NCBI GenBank assembly: GCA_005881575.1
Contig: VBCA01000001.1
Location: forward strand, 149,611 to 191,104
Length of the DNA: 41,494 nucleotides
Source: Betaproteobacteria bacterium
GTDB lineage: Bacteria; Pseudomonadota; Gammaproteobacteria; Burkholderiales; SG8-39
Reading direction: 5' to 3'
Positions 1 to 9,060 of this stretch are shown one piece after another (the first letter of the stretch is position 1; each line of letters opens with the position of its first letter). Below the pieces are notes generated by a model, which was not told where the DNA came from, did no database searches, and worked only from the letters and a program-made list of their open reading frames with translations. Made by a program: the position numbers and the translations under genes.

Positions 1-242
1 GTGCGCGGGTACGAACAGACGATCTTGCGCACGCGTCCCGCCTTGAGCAGCGCCGCGACGCCGACCTCGCCGTTGCCGGCGTTGTTGTTGACGATGGTCA
101 GATCCCTCGCCCCTTGCGCGATCAGCGCGTCGATCAGCTCCTCGGGGACGCCTGCGCCGCCGAACCCGCCGACGAGGATCGTCGAGCCGTCGCTCACGTC
201 GGCGAGCGCGGCTTCGACCGAAGGGGCGATCTTGTCGATCAT
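1..242 (-). CDS. pcaI: 3-oxoadipate (3-oxoacid) CoA-transferase subunit A, N-terminal part
   Basis: The first 80 residues are present; the gene runs off the left edge of the window. It starts at the ATG at 242-240 ([20 protein letters not shown]). The glycine-rich [13 protein letters not shown] segment (residues 24-36) and the [21 protein letters not shown] block (49-69) are characteristic of the alpha subunit of family I CoA-transferases of the PcaI/ScoA type. Such enzymes move CoA from succinyl-CoA to 3-oxoadipate (beta-ketoadipate pathway) or to acetoacetate. Its partner subunit and any thiolase would lie to the left. The aromatic catabolic neighbours favour the PcaI reading over ScoA, but this fragment alone cannot separate them. 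It is divergent from the IlvD gene, with a 111-bp gap. Confidence 0.85.
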   Translation of the reverse strand, partial: MIDKIAPSVEAALADVSDGSTILVGGFGGAGVPEELIDALIAQGARDLTIVNNNAGNGEVGVAALLKAGRVRKIVCSYPR

Positions 243-353
243 GCTGGTGCCCAATCCGCGAGAGCAAAGAGGATATCGCGTTTGCCGGCGAAAAGCAGCA
301 CGCGCCCCGCGAATTGTCCGGGTAGAATTGCCCTTGAAACCACGACCGCCCGA

Positions 354-2078
354 ATGCCCGCGAGAAAACGCCCCGAAGAGCTGCGCAGCCACCGCTGGTA
401 CGGCGTGGGCGACCGCAAGACCTTCGACCACCGCTCGCGCACGGCGCAGATGGGCTACGACAAGAGCGACTACGCGGGGAAGCCCGTGATCGCCATCATC
501 AACACCTGGAGCGACATCAATCCCTGCCACGCGCATTTCCGCACGCGCGCGGAGGAAGTGAAGCGCGGTGTGTGGCAGGCGGGCGGATTCCCGATCGAGA
601 TGCCGGCGATCGCGCTCGCCGAGCCGTTCCAGAAGCCCTCGACCATGATGTACCGCAACTTGCTCGCGATGGAGACCGAGGAGCTGCTGCGCTCGTATCC
701 GGCCGACGGCTGCGTGCTGATGGGCGGCTGCGACAAGACGACGCCCGCTCTGGTGATGGGTGCGCTCTCCATGGGGCTGCCGATGATCTACCTGCCCGCG
801 GGGCCCATGCTGCGCGGCAACTGGCACGGGCAGGTGCTCGGGTCGGGCAGCGATTCGCGCAAATACTGGGCGGAGCTGCGCGCCGGAACGATCACCGAGA
901 ACGACTGGGAAGAGATCGAGGAAGGCATCGCGCGCTCCCCCGGCCATTGCATGACGATGGGCACCGCGTCGACCATGACCTCCGCCGCCGAGGCGCTCGG
1001 CCTCGCGCTGCCGGGCGCCGCGTCGATTCCCGCGGCCGACTCCCACCACGCGAAAATGGCGACCGCGACCGGAAAGCGCGCGGTCGAGATGGTGTGGGAG
1101 GACGCCACGCCGAAAAATCTCCTCACGCCTTCCTCGTTCGACAACGCGGTGACCTGCGTGCTCGCCTGCGGCGGTTCGACAAACGCCGCCATTCACTTGA
1201 TCGCGATGGCGCGGCGCGCGGGCGTGCCGCTCGACCTCGGGCGTATCGACACGATCTCGCGCAAGACGCCCGTGATCGCGAACCTGCGCCCTTCGGGGAA
1301 ATACCTGATGGAGGATTTCTACTACGCCGGCGGCCTGCGCGCGCTGCTCGCCTCGATCCGCGACCTGCTCGATCTCGACGCGAAGACGGTGAGCGGCAGG
1401 ACGCTCGGGCAAAACCTCGAAGGCGCGAAGGTGTTCAATGCCGACGTGATCCTGCCGCGCGAGAGGGCGCTGATTCCCTCGGGCGGGCTCGCGGTCCTGC
1501 GCGGCAACCTCGCGCCTGACGGCGCCATAGTCAAGCCGGCGGCCGCGGAGCCTCGCCTGCTGCAGCACAAGGGCCGCGCGGTGGTCTTCGAGGACTACGA
1601 CGACCTCCAGGCGCGCCTCGACGATCCCGCGCTGGACGTCGATGCCGACTCGGTGATCGTGCTGAAGAACGCCGGTCCCGTCGGCGCGCCCGGCATGCCG
1701 GAGTGGGAGGTGCCGATCCCGAAGAAGCTCCTGCAACAGGGCGTGCGCGACATGGTGCGGATCTCCGACGCTCGAATGAGCGGCACCGCCTACGGCTGCT
1801 GCGTGCTGCACGTGGCGCCCGAGTCCTGGGTCGGCGGGCCGCTCGCGCTGGTGAAGACCGGCGACACGATCGAGCTCGACGTGCCGCGCCGCCGGCTGCA
1901 GGTCATGATCGACGACGGCGAGATGATGAAGCGCAAGCGCGCGTGGAAAGCCCCGGCGCGCAGGTTCGAGCGCGGCTACGGCGCGCTCTTCTCGCAGCAC
2001 ATCCGCCAGGCGAACGAAGGCTGCGACTTCGATTTCCTCGAAGGCACCGCGCCCACGCCCGAGCCTGAAATCCACTAG
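354..2078 (+). CDS. IlvD/Edd family dehydratase, probable sugar-acid (L-arabinonate type) dehydratase
   Basis: 574 residues from the ATG at 354. The open frame extends further upstream, but that part overlaps the divergent gene's start and has no family similarity. Iron-sulfur cysteines are visible at C58 (NPCHAH), C126 ([10 protein letters not shown]) and C199 ([13 protein letters not shown]), and the conserved [13 protein letters not shown] serine loop lies near residue 470. The cysteine spacing matches the [2Fe-2S] arabinonate dehydratase branch of the family better than the classical branched-chain enzyme. The enzyme would dehydrate a sugar acid such as L-arabinonate to its 2-keto-3-deoxy form in the cytoplasm. 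Dihydroxy-acid dehydratase (ilvD) is the alternative. It is followed 17 bp later by the intradiol dioxygenase-like gene. Confidence 0.85.
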   Translation: MPARKRPEELRSHRWYGVGDRKTFDHRSRTAQMGYDKSDYAGKPVIAIINTWSDINPCHAHFRTRAEEVKRGVWQAGGFPIEMPAIALAEPFQKPSTMMYRNLLAMETEELLRSYPADGCVLMGGCDKTTPALVMGALSMGLPMIYLPAGPMLRGNWHGQVLGSGSDSRKYWAELRAGTITENDWEEIEEGIARSPGHCMTMGTASTMTSAAEALGLALPGAASIPAADSHHAKMATATGKRAVEMVWEDATPKNLLTPSSFDNAVTCVLACGGSTNAAIHLIAMARRAGVPLDLGRIDTISRKTPVIANLRPSGKYLMEDFYYAGGLRALLASIRDLLDLDAKTVSGRTLGQNLEGAKVFNADVILPRERALIPSGGLAVLRGNLAPDGAIVKPAAAEPRLLQHKGRAVVFEDYDDLQARLDDPALDVDADSVIVLKNAGPVGAPGMPEWEVPIPKKLLQQGVRDMVRISDARMSGTAYGCCVLHVAPESWVGGPLALVKTGDTIELDVPRRRLQVMIDDGEMMKRKRAWKAPARRFERGYGALFSQHIRQANEGCDFDFLEGTAPTPEPEIH

Positions 2079-2095
2079 CACATCGGGACGAAACC

Positions 2096-2647
2096 ATGAC
2101 CTCCCTAATCCGTCGCCGGCTCCTCGCCGCCGCGGCCGCGCTCCCGGTGGTTCCAGCCCTATCTCAGACGCGGCCGCTAACCTGCGGCGAGCTGACCGCG
2201 CGGCAGACCGAAGGGCCTTTTTTCAAGACCAACACACCGCTCAGGGTTTCCCTGCTGGAGCCGCAATCCAAGGCCGCGAGGTTGATCGTGACGGGACAGG
2301 TCCTGTCCGCCCGATGCCAGCGCGTGGCCAACGCCTTGCTCGATTTCTGGCACGCGGACGAGAACGGCGAATACGACAACCGCGGCTTTCGCTATCGCGG
2401 CCATCAGTTCACCGACGCTCAAGGGAACTATCGCCTGCAGACCATCGTTCCGGCGGAATACCCCGGGCGCGCGCGGCATATCCACGTCAAGGTGCAGGCG
2501 CCGGGAAAGCGCATCCTCACGACGCAGCTTTATTTCCGCGACGAGCCCGGCAACCGCCGCGACGGCCTCTACCGCCCGGACCTGGAGATGCGCATGCCCG
2601 GCAAAGGCGCCGGCGAGGGAAGGTTCGACTTCGTCGTCGAGGTCTGA
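2096..2647 (+). CDS. Exported intradiol ring-cleavage dioxygenase-like protein
   Basis: 183 residues. The N-terminus (MTSLIRRRLLAAAAALPVVPALSQ) is a signal peptide with consecutive arginines before the hydrophobic stretch, so Tat or Sec export is plausible. The non-haem Fe(III) ligands of protocatechuate/catechol intradiol dioxygenases are all recognisable: Y93 (ENGEYDN), Y122 (PAEYPGRARHIH), H128 and H130. It is shorter than classical cytoplasmic catechol 1,2-dioxygenases and lacks their N-terminal dimerisation domain, matching the compact, exported members of the family. The natural substrate of these exported forms is mostly unknown, so ring cleavage is inferred from the ligand set. It may be cotranscribed with the upstream dehydratase. 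Confidence 0.85.
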   Translation: MTSLIRRRLLAAAAALPVVPALSQTRPLTCGELTARQTEGPFFKTNTPLRVSLLEPQSKAARLIVTGQVLSARCQRVANALLDFWHADENGEYDNRGFRYRGHQFTDAQGNYRLQTIVPAEYPGRARHIHVKVQAPGKRILTTQLYFRDEPGNRRDGLYRPDLEMRMPGKGAGEGRFDFVVEV

Positions 2648-2663
2648 AGTCGGGGACGCGAGA

Positions 2664-3860
2664 TCATTTCCCCGCGACCAGCGGGCAATTGCCCTCGTTC
2701 AGGGGGCGGAACGCCTGCTCCGCAGGAATGCTGGCCACGATCTTGAAATAGTCCCAGTCGCCCTTCGACTCCTCGGGCGATTTCACCTGCAGGAGATACA
2801 TCGGGTGGATCTTGCGGCCGTCCTCGCGGATTCTTCCTTTGCCGAACAGCGGATCGTCGGTAATCATCGCTTTCATGGCCGCGACTACCGCCCTTCCGTC
2901 GCCCGCGCCGCCCGCCTTGTCTACCGCCTTGAGGAAATGCAGCACCGACGCATAGACTCCGGCCTGCATGTCGTTCGGCATGGCGGCGTTGTGCGCGCGC
3001 TTGCGGAAGCGCTGCGACCACGCGCGCGTGCCCTCGTTCATGTCCCAGTAGAACGGGTTCACGGTGAGCGCCCCCTGCGAAGCCTTGAGCCCCAGCGCGG
3101 GCACGTTGTTGATGCCGAAGATCAGCGACACGATGCTTTGCCTGGCCGGCAGCCCGAACTCCGCCGCCTGCTTCATCGAATTGGTGGTGTCGCCGCCTGC
3201 GACCGCCAGGGCGACCACCTGGGCCCCGGAAGCTTGCGCGGCCAGCAGAAAGGACGAAAAATCGAGCGTCGCGATCGGCGTGCGCACGCCGCCCACGACC
3301 TTGCCTCCGTCCTTCAGCAGCTGATCCGTCGCCTGCCTCTCCAGATCGTGGCCGAAGGCGTAGTCCGCGGTGATGAAGAACCAGGTCCTGCCGCCGCGCT
3401 GAACCACGGCCCTGGCGAGCGAATGCCCGTACGACCAGGTGTCGTAGGTCCAGTGCACGGTGTTCGGCGAGCACTTCGAACCGGTGAGCTCCGCGCTTCC
3501 CGCGCCCGAGCCGATCAGCACCTTGTTCTTCTGCCGCACGATCTCGCTCACCGCGAGCGCGACCGCCGAGTTCGGAACATCCACGATGAGATCGACGCCA
3601 TCCTGATCGAGCCACTTGCGCGCCACGACCGAGCCGACGTCGGGCTTGTTCTGGTGGTCCGCGAAAACCACCTCGATCCTGCGTCCCGCGGCTTTGCCTC
3701 CGTAGTCTTCGACCGCCATCTGCGCGGCGAGCACCGAGCCTTTGCCCTGGAAGTCCGCGTACACGCTCGACTGGTCGTTCAAGACGCCGATGCGGATCGG
3801 CTCCTGCGCTGCGACGGTGCCGGCCAAGGCAAAGAATGCAAGAACTGCGGTTCGCGTCAT
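2664..3860 (-). CDS. ABC transporter substrate-binding protein, branched-chain amino acid/aromatic acid type (Peripla_BP_6)
   Basis: 398 residues with an N-terminal signal peptide (MTRTAVLAFFALAGTVAAQEP) and the fold signatures of LivK-like receptors (IRIGVLNDQSSVYADFQGKG, VAVEDYGGKAAGRRIEVV-type segment, ADYAFGHDLERQ). AGGAG lies about 9 nt before the ATG. It is the second gene of a minus-strand pair, 12 bp after the feruloyl-CoA synthase. That placement suggests it collects hydroxycinnamate or a related aromatic acid in the periplasm; the ligand is inferred from context only. No permease or ATPase genes of an ABC transporter are in the window, so the rest of the transporter must be encoded elsewhere. 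The receptor is about 17 bp from the converging intradiol gene. Confidence 0.85.
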   Translation of the reverse strand: MTRTAVLAFFALAGTVAAQEPIRIGVLNDQSSVYADFQGKGSVLAAQMAVEDYGGKAAGRRIEVVFADHQNKPDVGSVVARKWLDQDGVDLIVDVPNSAVALAVSEIVRQKNKVLIGSGAGSAELTGSKCSPNTVHWTYDTWSYGHSLARAVVQRGGRTWFFITADYAFGHDLERQATDQLLKDGGKVVGGVRTPIATLDFSSFLLAAQASGAQVVALAVAGGDTTNSMKQAAEFGLPARQSIVSLIFGINNVPALGLKASQGALTVNPFYWDMNEGTRAWSQRFRKRAHNAAMPNDMQAGVYASVLHFLKAVDKAGGAGDGRAVVAAMKAMITDDPLFGKGRIREDGRKIHPMYLLQVKSPEESKGDWDYFKIVASIPAEQAFRPLNEGNCPLVAGK

Positions 3861-3872
3861 GGACGGACTCCT

Positions 3873-5648
3873 CTATGGGGTGGGGGTGGGGACGATGACT
3901 TCGGGGGCCGGACGATCGGCGTGCAGTTCTTCGACCAGGGCCGCGCGCCGCTCGAGCACCGCGCGCTGGTTGATGTAGCCCTTGTCGGTGATTTCGTTCG
4001 CGTCGATCGAGGGCGGCTCGCCCATGACGAGCGCGCGCACCGGGTGCATCGAGCTACCCGCGCCCGATTCCGCGGCGAGCTTGTCGAGAGCCGCGCGCAG
4101 ATGCCCGCGCACGCCCGCATCGTCCAGCCGGCGCGCCTTGACCGCGGCCGCATTGATGAACACGAGCGCACCGACTTCGCTCCTCTCGTGGCCGGTGATC
4201 ACAGCGTCCTGGATGAGCGGGTCCCCAGCGGCGATCAGCCTGACGCGCGTCGCGCCGACGTGCACCCAGGTGCCCGTCGAAAGCTTGAAGTCTTCGGCGA
4301 TGCGTCCGTCGAAAGCGAAGCCCAGCTCGGGCTTCTTGGGATCGGCGAATTTCAGCGCGTCGCCGATGCGGTAGTAGCCTTCCTCGTCGAACGCGGCCCT
4401 CGTGAGGTCGTCGCGCCCGTAGTAGCCGGGCGTGACGTTGGGGCCTTTCACGCGCGCTTCGAGCTTGCCGCCGGCGGGAACGAGCTTGATCTCGCAACCG
4501 GGCACCGGCAGGCCGATGATCCCGGCGCGGTCGACCGCATAGTGCACGCCCGTCGCCATCGGCGCCGTTTCCGTCGAACCCCACGCAGAAATGAGCGGGA
4601 TCTGGCGCCCGAGCTCGGCGAGCGCGAGCTGCTGCATGCGCTCCCAGAGGTTCTGCGGCAGCGCTGCGCCCGCGTAGACCATGAGGTCGAGCTTACGAAA
4701 GAAGTTGGCGCGCAGCTCGGCGTCCCTCTCCAGGAAGGGTAAGAGCAGGTCGAAACCGCGCGGCACATTGAAATAGATCGTCGGCGGGATCTCCCTGAGG
4801 TTGCGCGCGCTCGTCTCGACCAGGCCGGGCGCGGGCTTGCCGGCGTCGATATGGAGCGTGCCGCCGTTCCTGAGCATCATGCCGAAATTGTTGTTGCCGC
4901 CGAAGGTGTGGTTCCACGGCAGCCAGTCGACCAGAATCTGCGGGCGGTCCTCGAGGAACGGCCACACGAGCGCGTACTGCTCCTGGTTGACGGTGAGCAT
5001 GCGCTGGGTGTTGATCACGCCCTTGGGAATTCCGGTCGAGCCGGAGGTGAACAGGATCTTCGCGACGGTGTCGGGTCCGATCCGCGCGAAGGCTTCGTCC
5101 ACCTCGAGGCCCGCCTTCGCCGGGAGCAGCTCGGCAATCCGCGTCGGGCTCGCTCGGACCGCCGCGAGTGCCGGCGCGAACCTCAGAGGGTCAGCGGTCC
5201 ACACCAGGCCCGGCCGCAGCAGCTCGAAGATGGCTTTGAGCTTGGCGAAGTCCCTCGACATCAGCGAGTAGGCGGGCGAGATAGGGGCGACCGGAACGCC
5301 GACGTGCATCGCGCCGAGCGCGAGCAACGCGTGATCGATGGAATTGTCCGAAAGAATGACGATGGACTTGGACGCGGCCAGCCCCCGGTCGAGCAGTCCC
5401 TGGCCGATGCGGCGAACGAGATCCAGCGCTTCGCCGTACCTGACTTTCCTCCAGCCGCTGCCCTCTCGCTCGGCGAGGAAAACGCGCCTCGGTGCCGCCT
5501 TCGCCCAGTGCACCAGCCACTCGCCCACTGCGCGCGCGTGCCCCCCGAGCGCAAGGGGCGAGCGCAGCAGAAGGGTGCCGTCGGGGCGGCGCTCGACTTG
5601 GACGCGCGGCGGCGCGAACCGCAGGCTCGACTGACGACCCTTCCCCAT
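3873..5648 (-). CDS. fcs: Feruloyl-CoA synthase-like acyl-CoA ligase (AMP-forming)
   Basis: 591 residues from the ATG at 5648, which follows GGAGGAGGTG; the much longer open frame upstream is an artefact. The AMP-binding loop ILFTSGSTGIPKGV is at residues 198-211, followed by INTQRMLTVNQEQ, GYYGRDDLTRAAFDEEGYYRIGDALKF, and the C-terminal FDGRIAEDFKLSTGTWV and EITDKGYINQRAVLERRAAL segments. Together these are distinctive of feruloyl-CoA synthases rather than general acyl-CoA ligases. The enzyme activates ferulate, caffeate or p-coumarate with ATP and CoA as the first step of side-chain shortening. The hydratase/lyase partner (ech) is not in the window. It precedes the substrate-binding protein in the same operon and is divergent from the hpaH-like operon across a 117-bp gap. 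Confidence 0.9.
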   Translation of the reverse strand: MGKGRQSSLRFAPPRVQVERRPDGTLLLRSPLALGGHARAVGEWLVHWAKAAPRRVFLAEREGSGWRKVRYGEALDLVRRIGQGLLDRGLAASKSIVILSDNSIDHALLALGAMHVGVPVAPISPAYSLMSRDFAKLKAIFELLRPGLVWTADPLRFAPALAAVRASPTRIAELLPAKAGLEVDEAFARIGPDTVAKILFTSGSTGIPKGVINTQRMLTVNQEQYALVWPFLEDRPQILVDWLPWNHTFGGNNNFGMMLRNGGTLHIDAGKPAPGLVETSARNLREIPPTIYFNVPRGFDLLLPFLERDAELRANFFRKLDLMVYAGAALPQNLWERMQQLALAELGRQIPLISAWGSTETAPMATGVHYAVDRAGIIGLPVPGCEIKLVPAGGKLEARVKGPNVTPGYYGRDDLTRAAFDEEGYYRIGDALKFADPKKPELGFAFDGRIAEDFKLSTGTWVHVGATRVRLIAAGDPLIQDAVITGHERSEVGALVFINAAAVKARRLDDAGVRGHLRAALDKLAAESGAGSSMHPVRALVMGEPPSIDANEITDKGYINQRAVLERRAALVEELHADRPAPEVIVPTPTP

Positions 5649-5765
5649 CACCTCCTCCAGGGCGCGAAGAACCGCTATCCTAGCTTCATCCTCGATTCCA
5701 TGGCGGCATTGGCGCGATCCTCGGCAGTGTAAAATCCGCATTCCCGAAAAAGAGAGACGATCTCC

Positions 5766-6551
5766 ATGCCGCTGTCCGAAGCCGAACGCAAGAAGTGTGT
5801 CGAAATCCTGCTCAATGCCGAAAGAGAAAAGAAGCAGGCGGTGCAGCTCTCGGTCACCTACCCGCACATCACCATCGAGGATTCCTACGCCATCTCGACC
5901 GCGGTGGCGCAGCACAAAATCAAGGCGGGTGCGAGGCTGATCGGCCACAAGGTCGGGCTCACGTCGAAAGCGATGCAGGCCTCCTCGCAGATCAACGAGC
6001 CCGACTACGGGCACCTGCTCGACTACATGATGATTCCTGACGGCGCCAAGGTGCCGCATTCGAACTACTGCGTCCCGCGCGTCGAGGTCGAGCTCGCTTT
6101 CATTCTCGGAAAACCCTTGAAGGGTCCGGGAGTCGGGCTCACCGACGTGCTGCGCGCGACCGAGTACGTGATACCCGCGATGGAGATCGTCGATGCGCGC
6201 ATCGTCAACCCGCGCAAGATCTTCGACACCGTCGCCGACAACGGCGCGGCGGCGGGCATCGTCATCGGCGGGCGCCCGATCGGCCCGATGGAAATCGACC
6301 TGCGCTGGGCCGGCGGCATCATGTACCGCAACTCCGAGATCGAGGAGACGGGCCTCGCCGCGGGCGTGCTCGGTCATCCGGCGCTCGGCGTCGCCTGGCT
6401 CGCCAATCGGCTCGGGAAAAACGGCGTGACGCTCGAAACCGGGCACCTGATACTCGCCGGCTCGTTCACGCGCGTCGTGTTCGCGAACAAGGGCGACACC
6501 CTGCACGGGGACTTCGGTCCCTTGGGCGGGATCGCGGTGCAGTTCGTCTAG
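5766..6551 (+). CDS. hpaH: 2-oxo-hept-4-ene-1,7-dioate hydratase (HpaH/MhpD family)
   Basis: 261 residues, the usual length of HpaH. Metal ligands of the family are seen as E107 and E109 ([15 protein letters not shown]) and E140 ([10 protein letters not shown]). The [12 protein letters not shown] and [15 protein letters not shown] segments are typical of the HpaH branch. The enzyme adds water to 2-oxo-hept-4-ene-1,7-dioate to give 4-hydroxy-2-oxoheptanedioate, the substrate of the HpaI aldolase two genes downstream, so the two form consecutive steps of the homoprotocatechuate meta-cleavage route. First gene of a plus-strand operon. The ring-cleavage dioxygenase (HpaD) and the decarboxylase/isomerase are absent here, so the upstream steps must be elsewhere or another ring-cleavage product is fed in. 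Confidence 0.88.
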   Translation: MPLSEAERKKCVEILLNAEREKKQAVQLSVTYPHITIEDSYAISTAVAQHKIKAGARLIGHKVGLTSKAMQASSQINEPDYGHLLDYMMIPDGAKVPHSNYCVPRVEVELAFILGKPLKGPGVGLTDVLRATEYVIPAMEIVDARIVNPRKIFDTVADNGAAAGIVIGGRPIGPMEIDLRWAGGIMYRNSEIEETGLAAGVLGHPALGVAWLANRLGKNGVTLETGHLILAGSFTRVVFANKGDTLHGDFGPLGGIAVQFV

Positions 6552-6563
6552 GGGACCACGCTC

Positions 6564-7238
6564 ATGACCGCCATCGGCTTTCGCATTCTTCCCGTTCCGA
6601 AGCGTCCCGACAAAAAGCTCGTCGCGGAGCTCGCGAAAATGGTGACTCCTCATCTCTCCGACAGCATGGAGCGACTGTACGCTGGCGGACCGCAGCTCAG
6701 GCCCATGCACAACGGCGCGAAGCTCTGCGGGCCGGCTTTCACGGTGCGCACGGCGCCCGGCGACAACCTGCTCGTCCACAAGGCGATCGATACGGCCGAG
6801 CCCGGCGACGTGATCGTGGTCGACGGCGGCGGATTCAACGACCACGCGCTGATCGGCGAGCTGATGTCGGCGCGCGCGGAGCAGCGCGGCGTCGCCGGCA
6901 TGGTGATCTGGGGCGCGATCCGCGACTCGGCGGAGCTCAAGGCAGGGAGCTTCCCCGTCTTTGCGAGCGGCGTCACCCACCGCGGTCCCTACAAGAACGG
7001 GCCGGGGGAGATCAACGTGCCGATCACCGTCGGCGGCATCCCGGTCAATCCCGGCGACATCATCGTCGGCGACGCGGACGGCCTGGTCGCCGTTCCGCAG
7101 GAGCACGCGCAGGAAATCCTCGCGTCGGCGAAGACGATCCTCGCGAAGGAGGAAGGCTCGATGAAGCAGATCCGCGCCGGCACGGTCGACCGCAGCTGGG
7201 TCGACAAGGCGCTCAAGGAAAAAGGCTACAAGGTGTAG
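6564..7238 (+). CDS. RraA-like aldolase (4-hydroxy-4-methyl-2-oxoglutarate aldolase/oxaloacetate decarboxylase family)
   Basis: 224 residues of the RraA/HMG-aldolase fold. The pyruvate- and metal-binding signature is present: a glycine-rich VDGGGFNDHALIGEL stretch (86-100), then GAIRDSAEL with R120, D121 and E124. That G-x20-R-D-x2-E/D pattern marks members able to act as class II aldolases, unlike the RNase E inhibitor RraA of enterics. The likely reaction is retro-aldol cleavage of a 4-hydroxy-2-oxo acid, or decarboxylation of oxaloacetate. It lies 12 bp after hpaH and 2 bp before the hpaI-like gene, so a role in the same pathway is likely. It could handle a methylated or carboxylated side product that HpaI does not cleave; this is inference. 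Confidence 0.85.
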   Translation: MTAIGFRILPVPKRPDKKLVAELAKMVTPHLSDSMERLYAGGPQLRPMHNGAKLCGPAFTVRTAPGDNLLVHKAIDTAEPGDVIVVDGGGFNDHALIGELMSARAEQRGVAGMVIWGAIRDSAELKAGSFPVFASGVTHRGPYKNGPGEINVPITVGGIPVNPGDIIVGDADGLVAVPQEHAQEILASAKTILAKEEGSMKQIRAGTVDRSWVDKALKEKGYKV

Positions 7239-7240
7239 GA

Positions 7241-8002
7241 ATGGAACTTCCCGTCAACAGCTTCAAGCACGCCCTGAAAGCGGGCAAGCGGCAGATCGGC
7301 CTGTGGTGCAGCCTTTCCCACCACTACGCGACCGAACTCGTCGCAGGCTCGGGCTTCGACTGGATCCTGCTCGACACCGAGCACTCGCCCAACGATCTCG
7401 AATCGGTGCTGCGGCAATTGCAGGCGGCCGCACCTTATCCGACGCACGCGGTGGTTCGCGTGCCCTGGAACGACATGGTGACGATCAAGCGTTTTCTAGA
7501 CATCGGCGCGCAATCGATCCTGATTCCCTACGTGCAGAACGCCGAGGAAGCGAAAAACGCCGTCGCCTACACGCGCTATCCGCCCGCAGGCATGCGCGGC
7601 GTCGCCGGCGGGACGCGGGCGACGCGCTTTGCGCGCGTGAAAGATTACGCGAAGCGCGCCCACGAGGAGATCTGCGTGCTCGTGCAGGTCGAGAACCAGC
7701 AGGGCCTGGACAGCCTCGAGAAAATCGCCGCCGTGGACGGCGTGGACGGCGTATTCATCGGCCCGGCCGACCTGCACGCCTCGCTCGGCTATCCGGGCGA
7801 GACCAACAATCCGAAGGTCATGCCCATCATCGACGACGCCATCCGCCGCATCCGCAAGGCGGGAAAGGCGCCGGGAATCCTCACCGGCGTCGAAGCCGAC
7901 GCGCGCCGATGGCTCGATTGCGGCGGCCTGTTCGTCGCGGTCGGGGCGGACACCGGCGTGCTCGCACGCGAGACCGAGAAGCTCGCGGCGAAGTTCAGAT
8001 AA
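7241..8002 (+). CDS. hpaI: 4-hydroxy-2-oxoheptanedioate aldolase (HpcH/HpaI family)
   Basis: 253 residues. Family residues in place: D45 and H48 (LLDTEHSPND), R73 (RVPWND), metal ligands E151 (VQVENQQGL) and D177 (IGPADLHASLG). The enzyme is a class II, divalent-metal aldolase that cleaves 4-hydroxy-2-oxoheptanedioate to pyruvate and succinic semialdehyde. Related family members act on 2-keto-3-deoxy sugar acids, which is worth noting because a sugar-acid dehydratase lies at the left of the window. The gene starts 2 bp after the RraA-like gene's stop and closes the three-gene operon. The 162 bp that follow show no obvious terminator hairpin. Confidence 0.87.
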   Translation: MELPVNSFKHALKAGKRQIGLWCSLSHHYATELVAGSGFDWILLDTEHSPNDLESVLRQLQAAAPYPTHAVVRVPWNDMVTIKRFLDIGAQSILIPYVQNAEEAKNAVAYTRYPPAGMRGVAGGTRATRFARVKDYAKRAHEEICVLVQVENQQGLDSLEKIAAVDGVDGVFIGPADLHASLGYPGETNNPKVMPIIDDAIRRIRKAGKAPGILTGVEADARRWLDCGGLFVAVGADTGVLARETEKLAAKFR

Positions 8003-8164
8003 AGCCAATTATTACCGTTTTGATCAAGCAGAAGGGGTGGGCCCTGTTCCGAGTGATCTATGGCCCATTAATGCCACTGTCATTTTGGACGTTCATCGTT
8101 CCCCAAGCCGTCCGCGCCTTGGCTGCGGTTCGACCGTGTCCCATCCGATACGAGAGGAGCGAAA

Positions 8165-9046
8165 ATGTTTGCAAGCAGAACCCTCATCGCAACAGCTGCT
8201 GCGGTCATCGCCCTGCTCGGGTGCGGTTCCGGCAAGGACCAGCAGGCTCCGGTCGACGCTCTGTCCCTCGGACTGCCCGGCACGTCGACTCCCACGGCCA
8301 ACTGGACCCTTGATGGGGTGCCTTGCACCCTGATCCCGGTCCCGGCGGCGGCGCCCTTCGGCACCGGAACCTGCCCGGGAGTGCGCCCCGGCGCGATCGT
8401 GCTGACCGATGTCGGGCAGTGCACCTTGAACTTTCTTTTCCAGGGATCGGACGGCAGCCGCTATATCGGCACCGCCGGCCACTGCATCCTCGGCACGAGC
8501 CCGTTCGGCGGCGACGTCGGCGAGATGGCGTGGGCTCCGGGCACGGGGCCGGTAGCGCGCGACTCCGAGGGCAATCCGATCGGCGAGTTCGCCTACGCCA
8601 TTCTTCAGGACCCGAAGGACTTCTCCCTGATCCGGCTCGACCCGCTCGTCGAGGCGAGCGCTGCAATGTGTCACTTCGGCGGGCCCACCGCGGTCAACGA
8701 CGACCTTCCCGGCCTCACCGAGCCCGTGGTGCTCAACTGGTTCGGCAACGGCGTCGGCGTGGGCTTGGTGCTCCCGGCCCGCAGCGCCGTGGCGATGGGA
8801 ATGCCGAGTCCGGACCACGTGTTCGCCGACGGGGCCGCGGCTCCGGGCGATTCCGGAAGCGGAGTCATCTCGAGCGACGGCCGGGCGGTCGGAGTGCTGG
8901 TGACGGTGGGAGTGCATACGGCCTCGATCGGCTCAGACGGCCTCGACGCGGGCCTGATCGGAATGACGCGGTTGACCCCGCAGGTCGAGCGCGCCCAGCA
9001 GGTTCTCGGAGTGGACCTCGCTCTGCAGACCGCACCCACGTTGTAG
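8165..9046 (+). CDS. Trypsin-like serine protease lipoprotein
   Basis: 293 residues. The N-terminus ends in a lipobox (IALLGC, lipidated C20), so the mature protein is probably anchored in a membrane. A complete chymotrypsin-fold triad can be read: H106 in GTAGHC (disulfide cysteine adjacent), D152 in KDFSLIRLD and S230 in APGDSGSG, in the correct order and at plausible spacing. This points to a secreted S1-type protease. It is not an HtrA/DegP protein: no PDZ domain follows, and the chain ends about 60 residues after the serine. AGAGGAG precedes the ATG. I know of no named homologue. It stands alone, between the aldolase operon and a membrane sulfatase-fold gene. Confidence 0.8.
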   Translation: MFASRTLIATAAAVIALLGCGSGKDQQAPVDALSLGLPGTSTPTANWTLDGVPCTLIPVPAAAPFGTGTCPGVRPGAIVLTDVGQCTLNFLFQGSDGSRYIGTAGHCILGTSPFGGDVGEMAWAPGTGPVARDSEGNPIGEFAYAILQDPKDFSLIRLDPLVEASAAMCHFGGPTAVNDDLPGLTEPVVLNWFGNGVGVGLVLPARSAVAMGMPSPDHVFADGAAAPGDSGSGVISSDGRAVGVLVTVGVHTASIGSDGLDAGLIGMTRLTPQVERAQQVLGVDLALQTAPTL

Positions 9047-9060
9047 TCGTCGTTCCGTCG

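Noticed and set aside
1-489. Plus-strand open frame at the left edge
   Set aside because: Shadow of the minus-strand CoA-transferase gene; its composition is low complexity.
4851-5732. Long plus-strand frames opposite the feruloyl-CoA synthase
   Set aside because: They follow the GC-rich third positions of the real gene and have arginine-rich, family-less translations.
5709-5735. Promoter TTGGCG-15-TAAAAT for the hpaH operon
   Set aside because: The spacer is too short and the boxes are weak.
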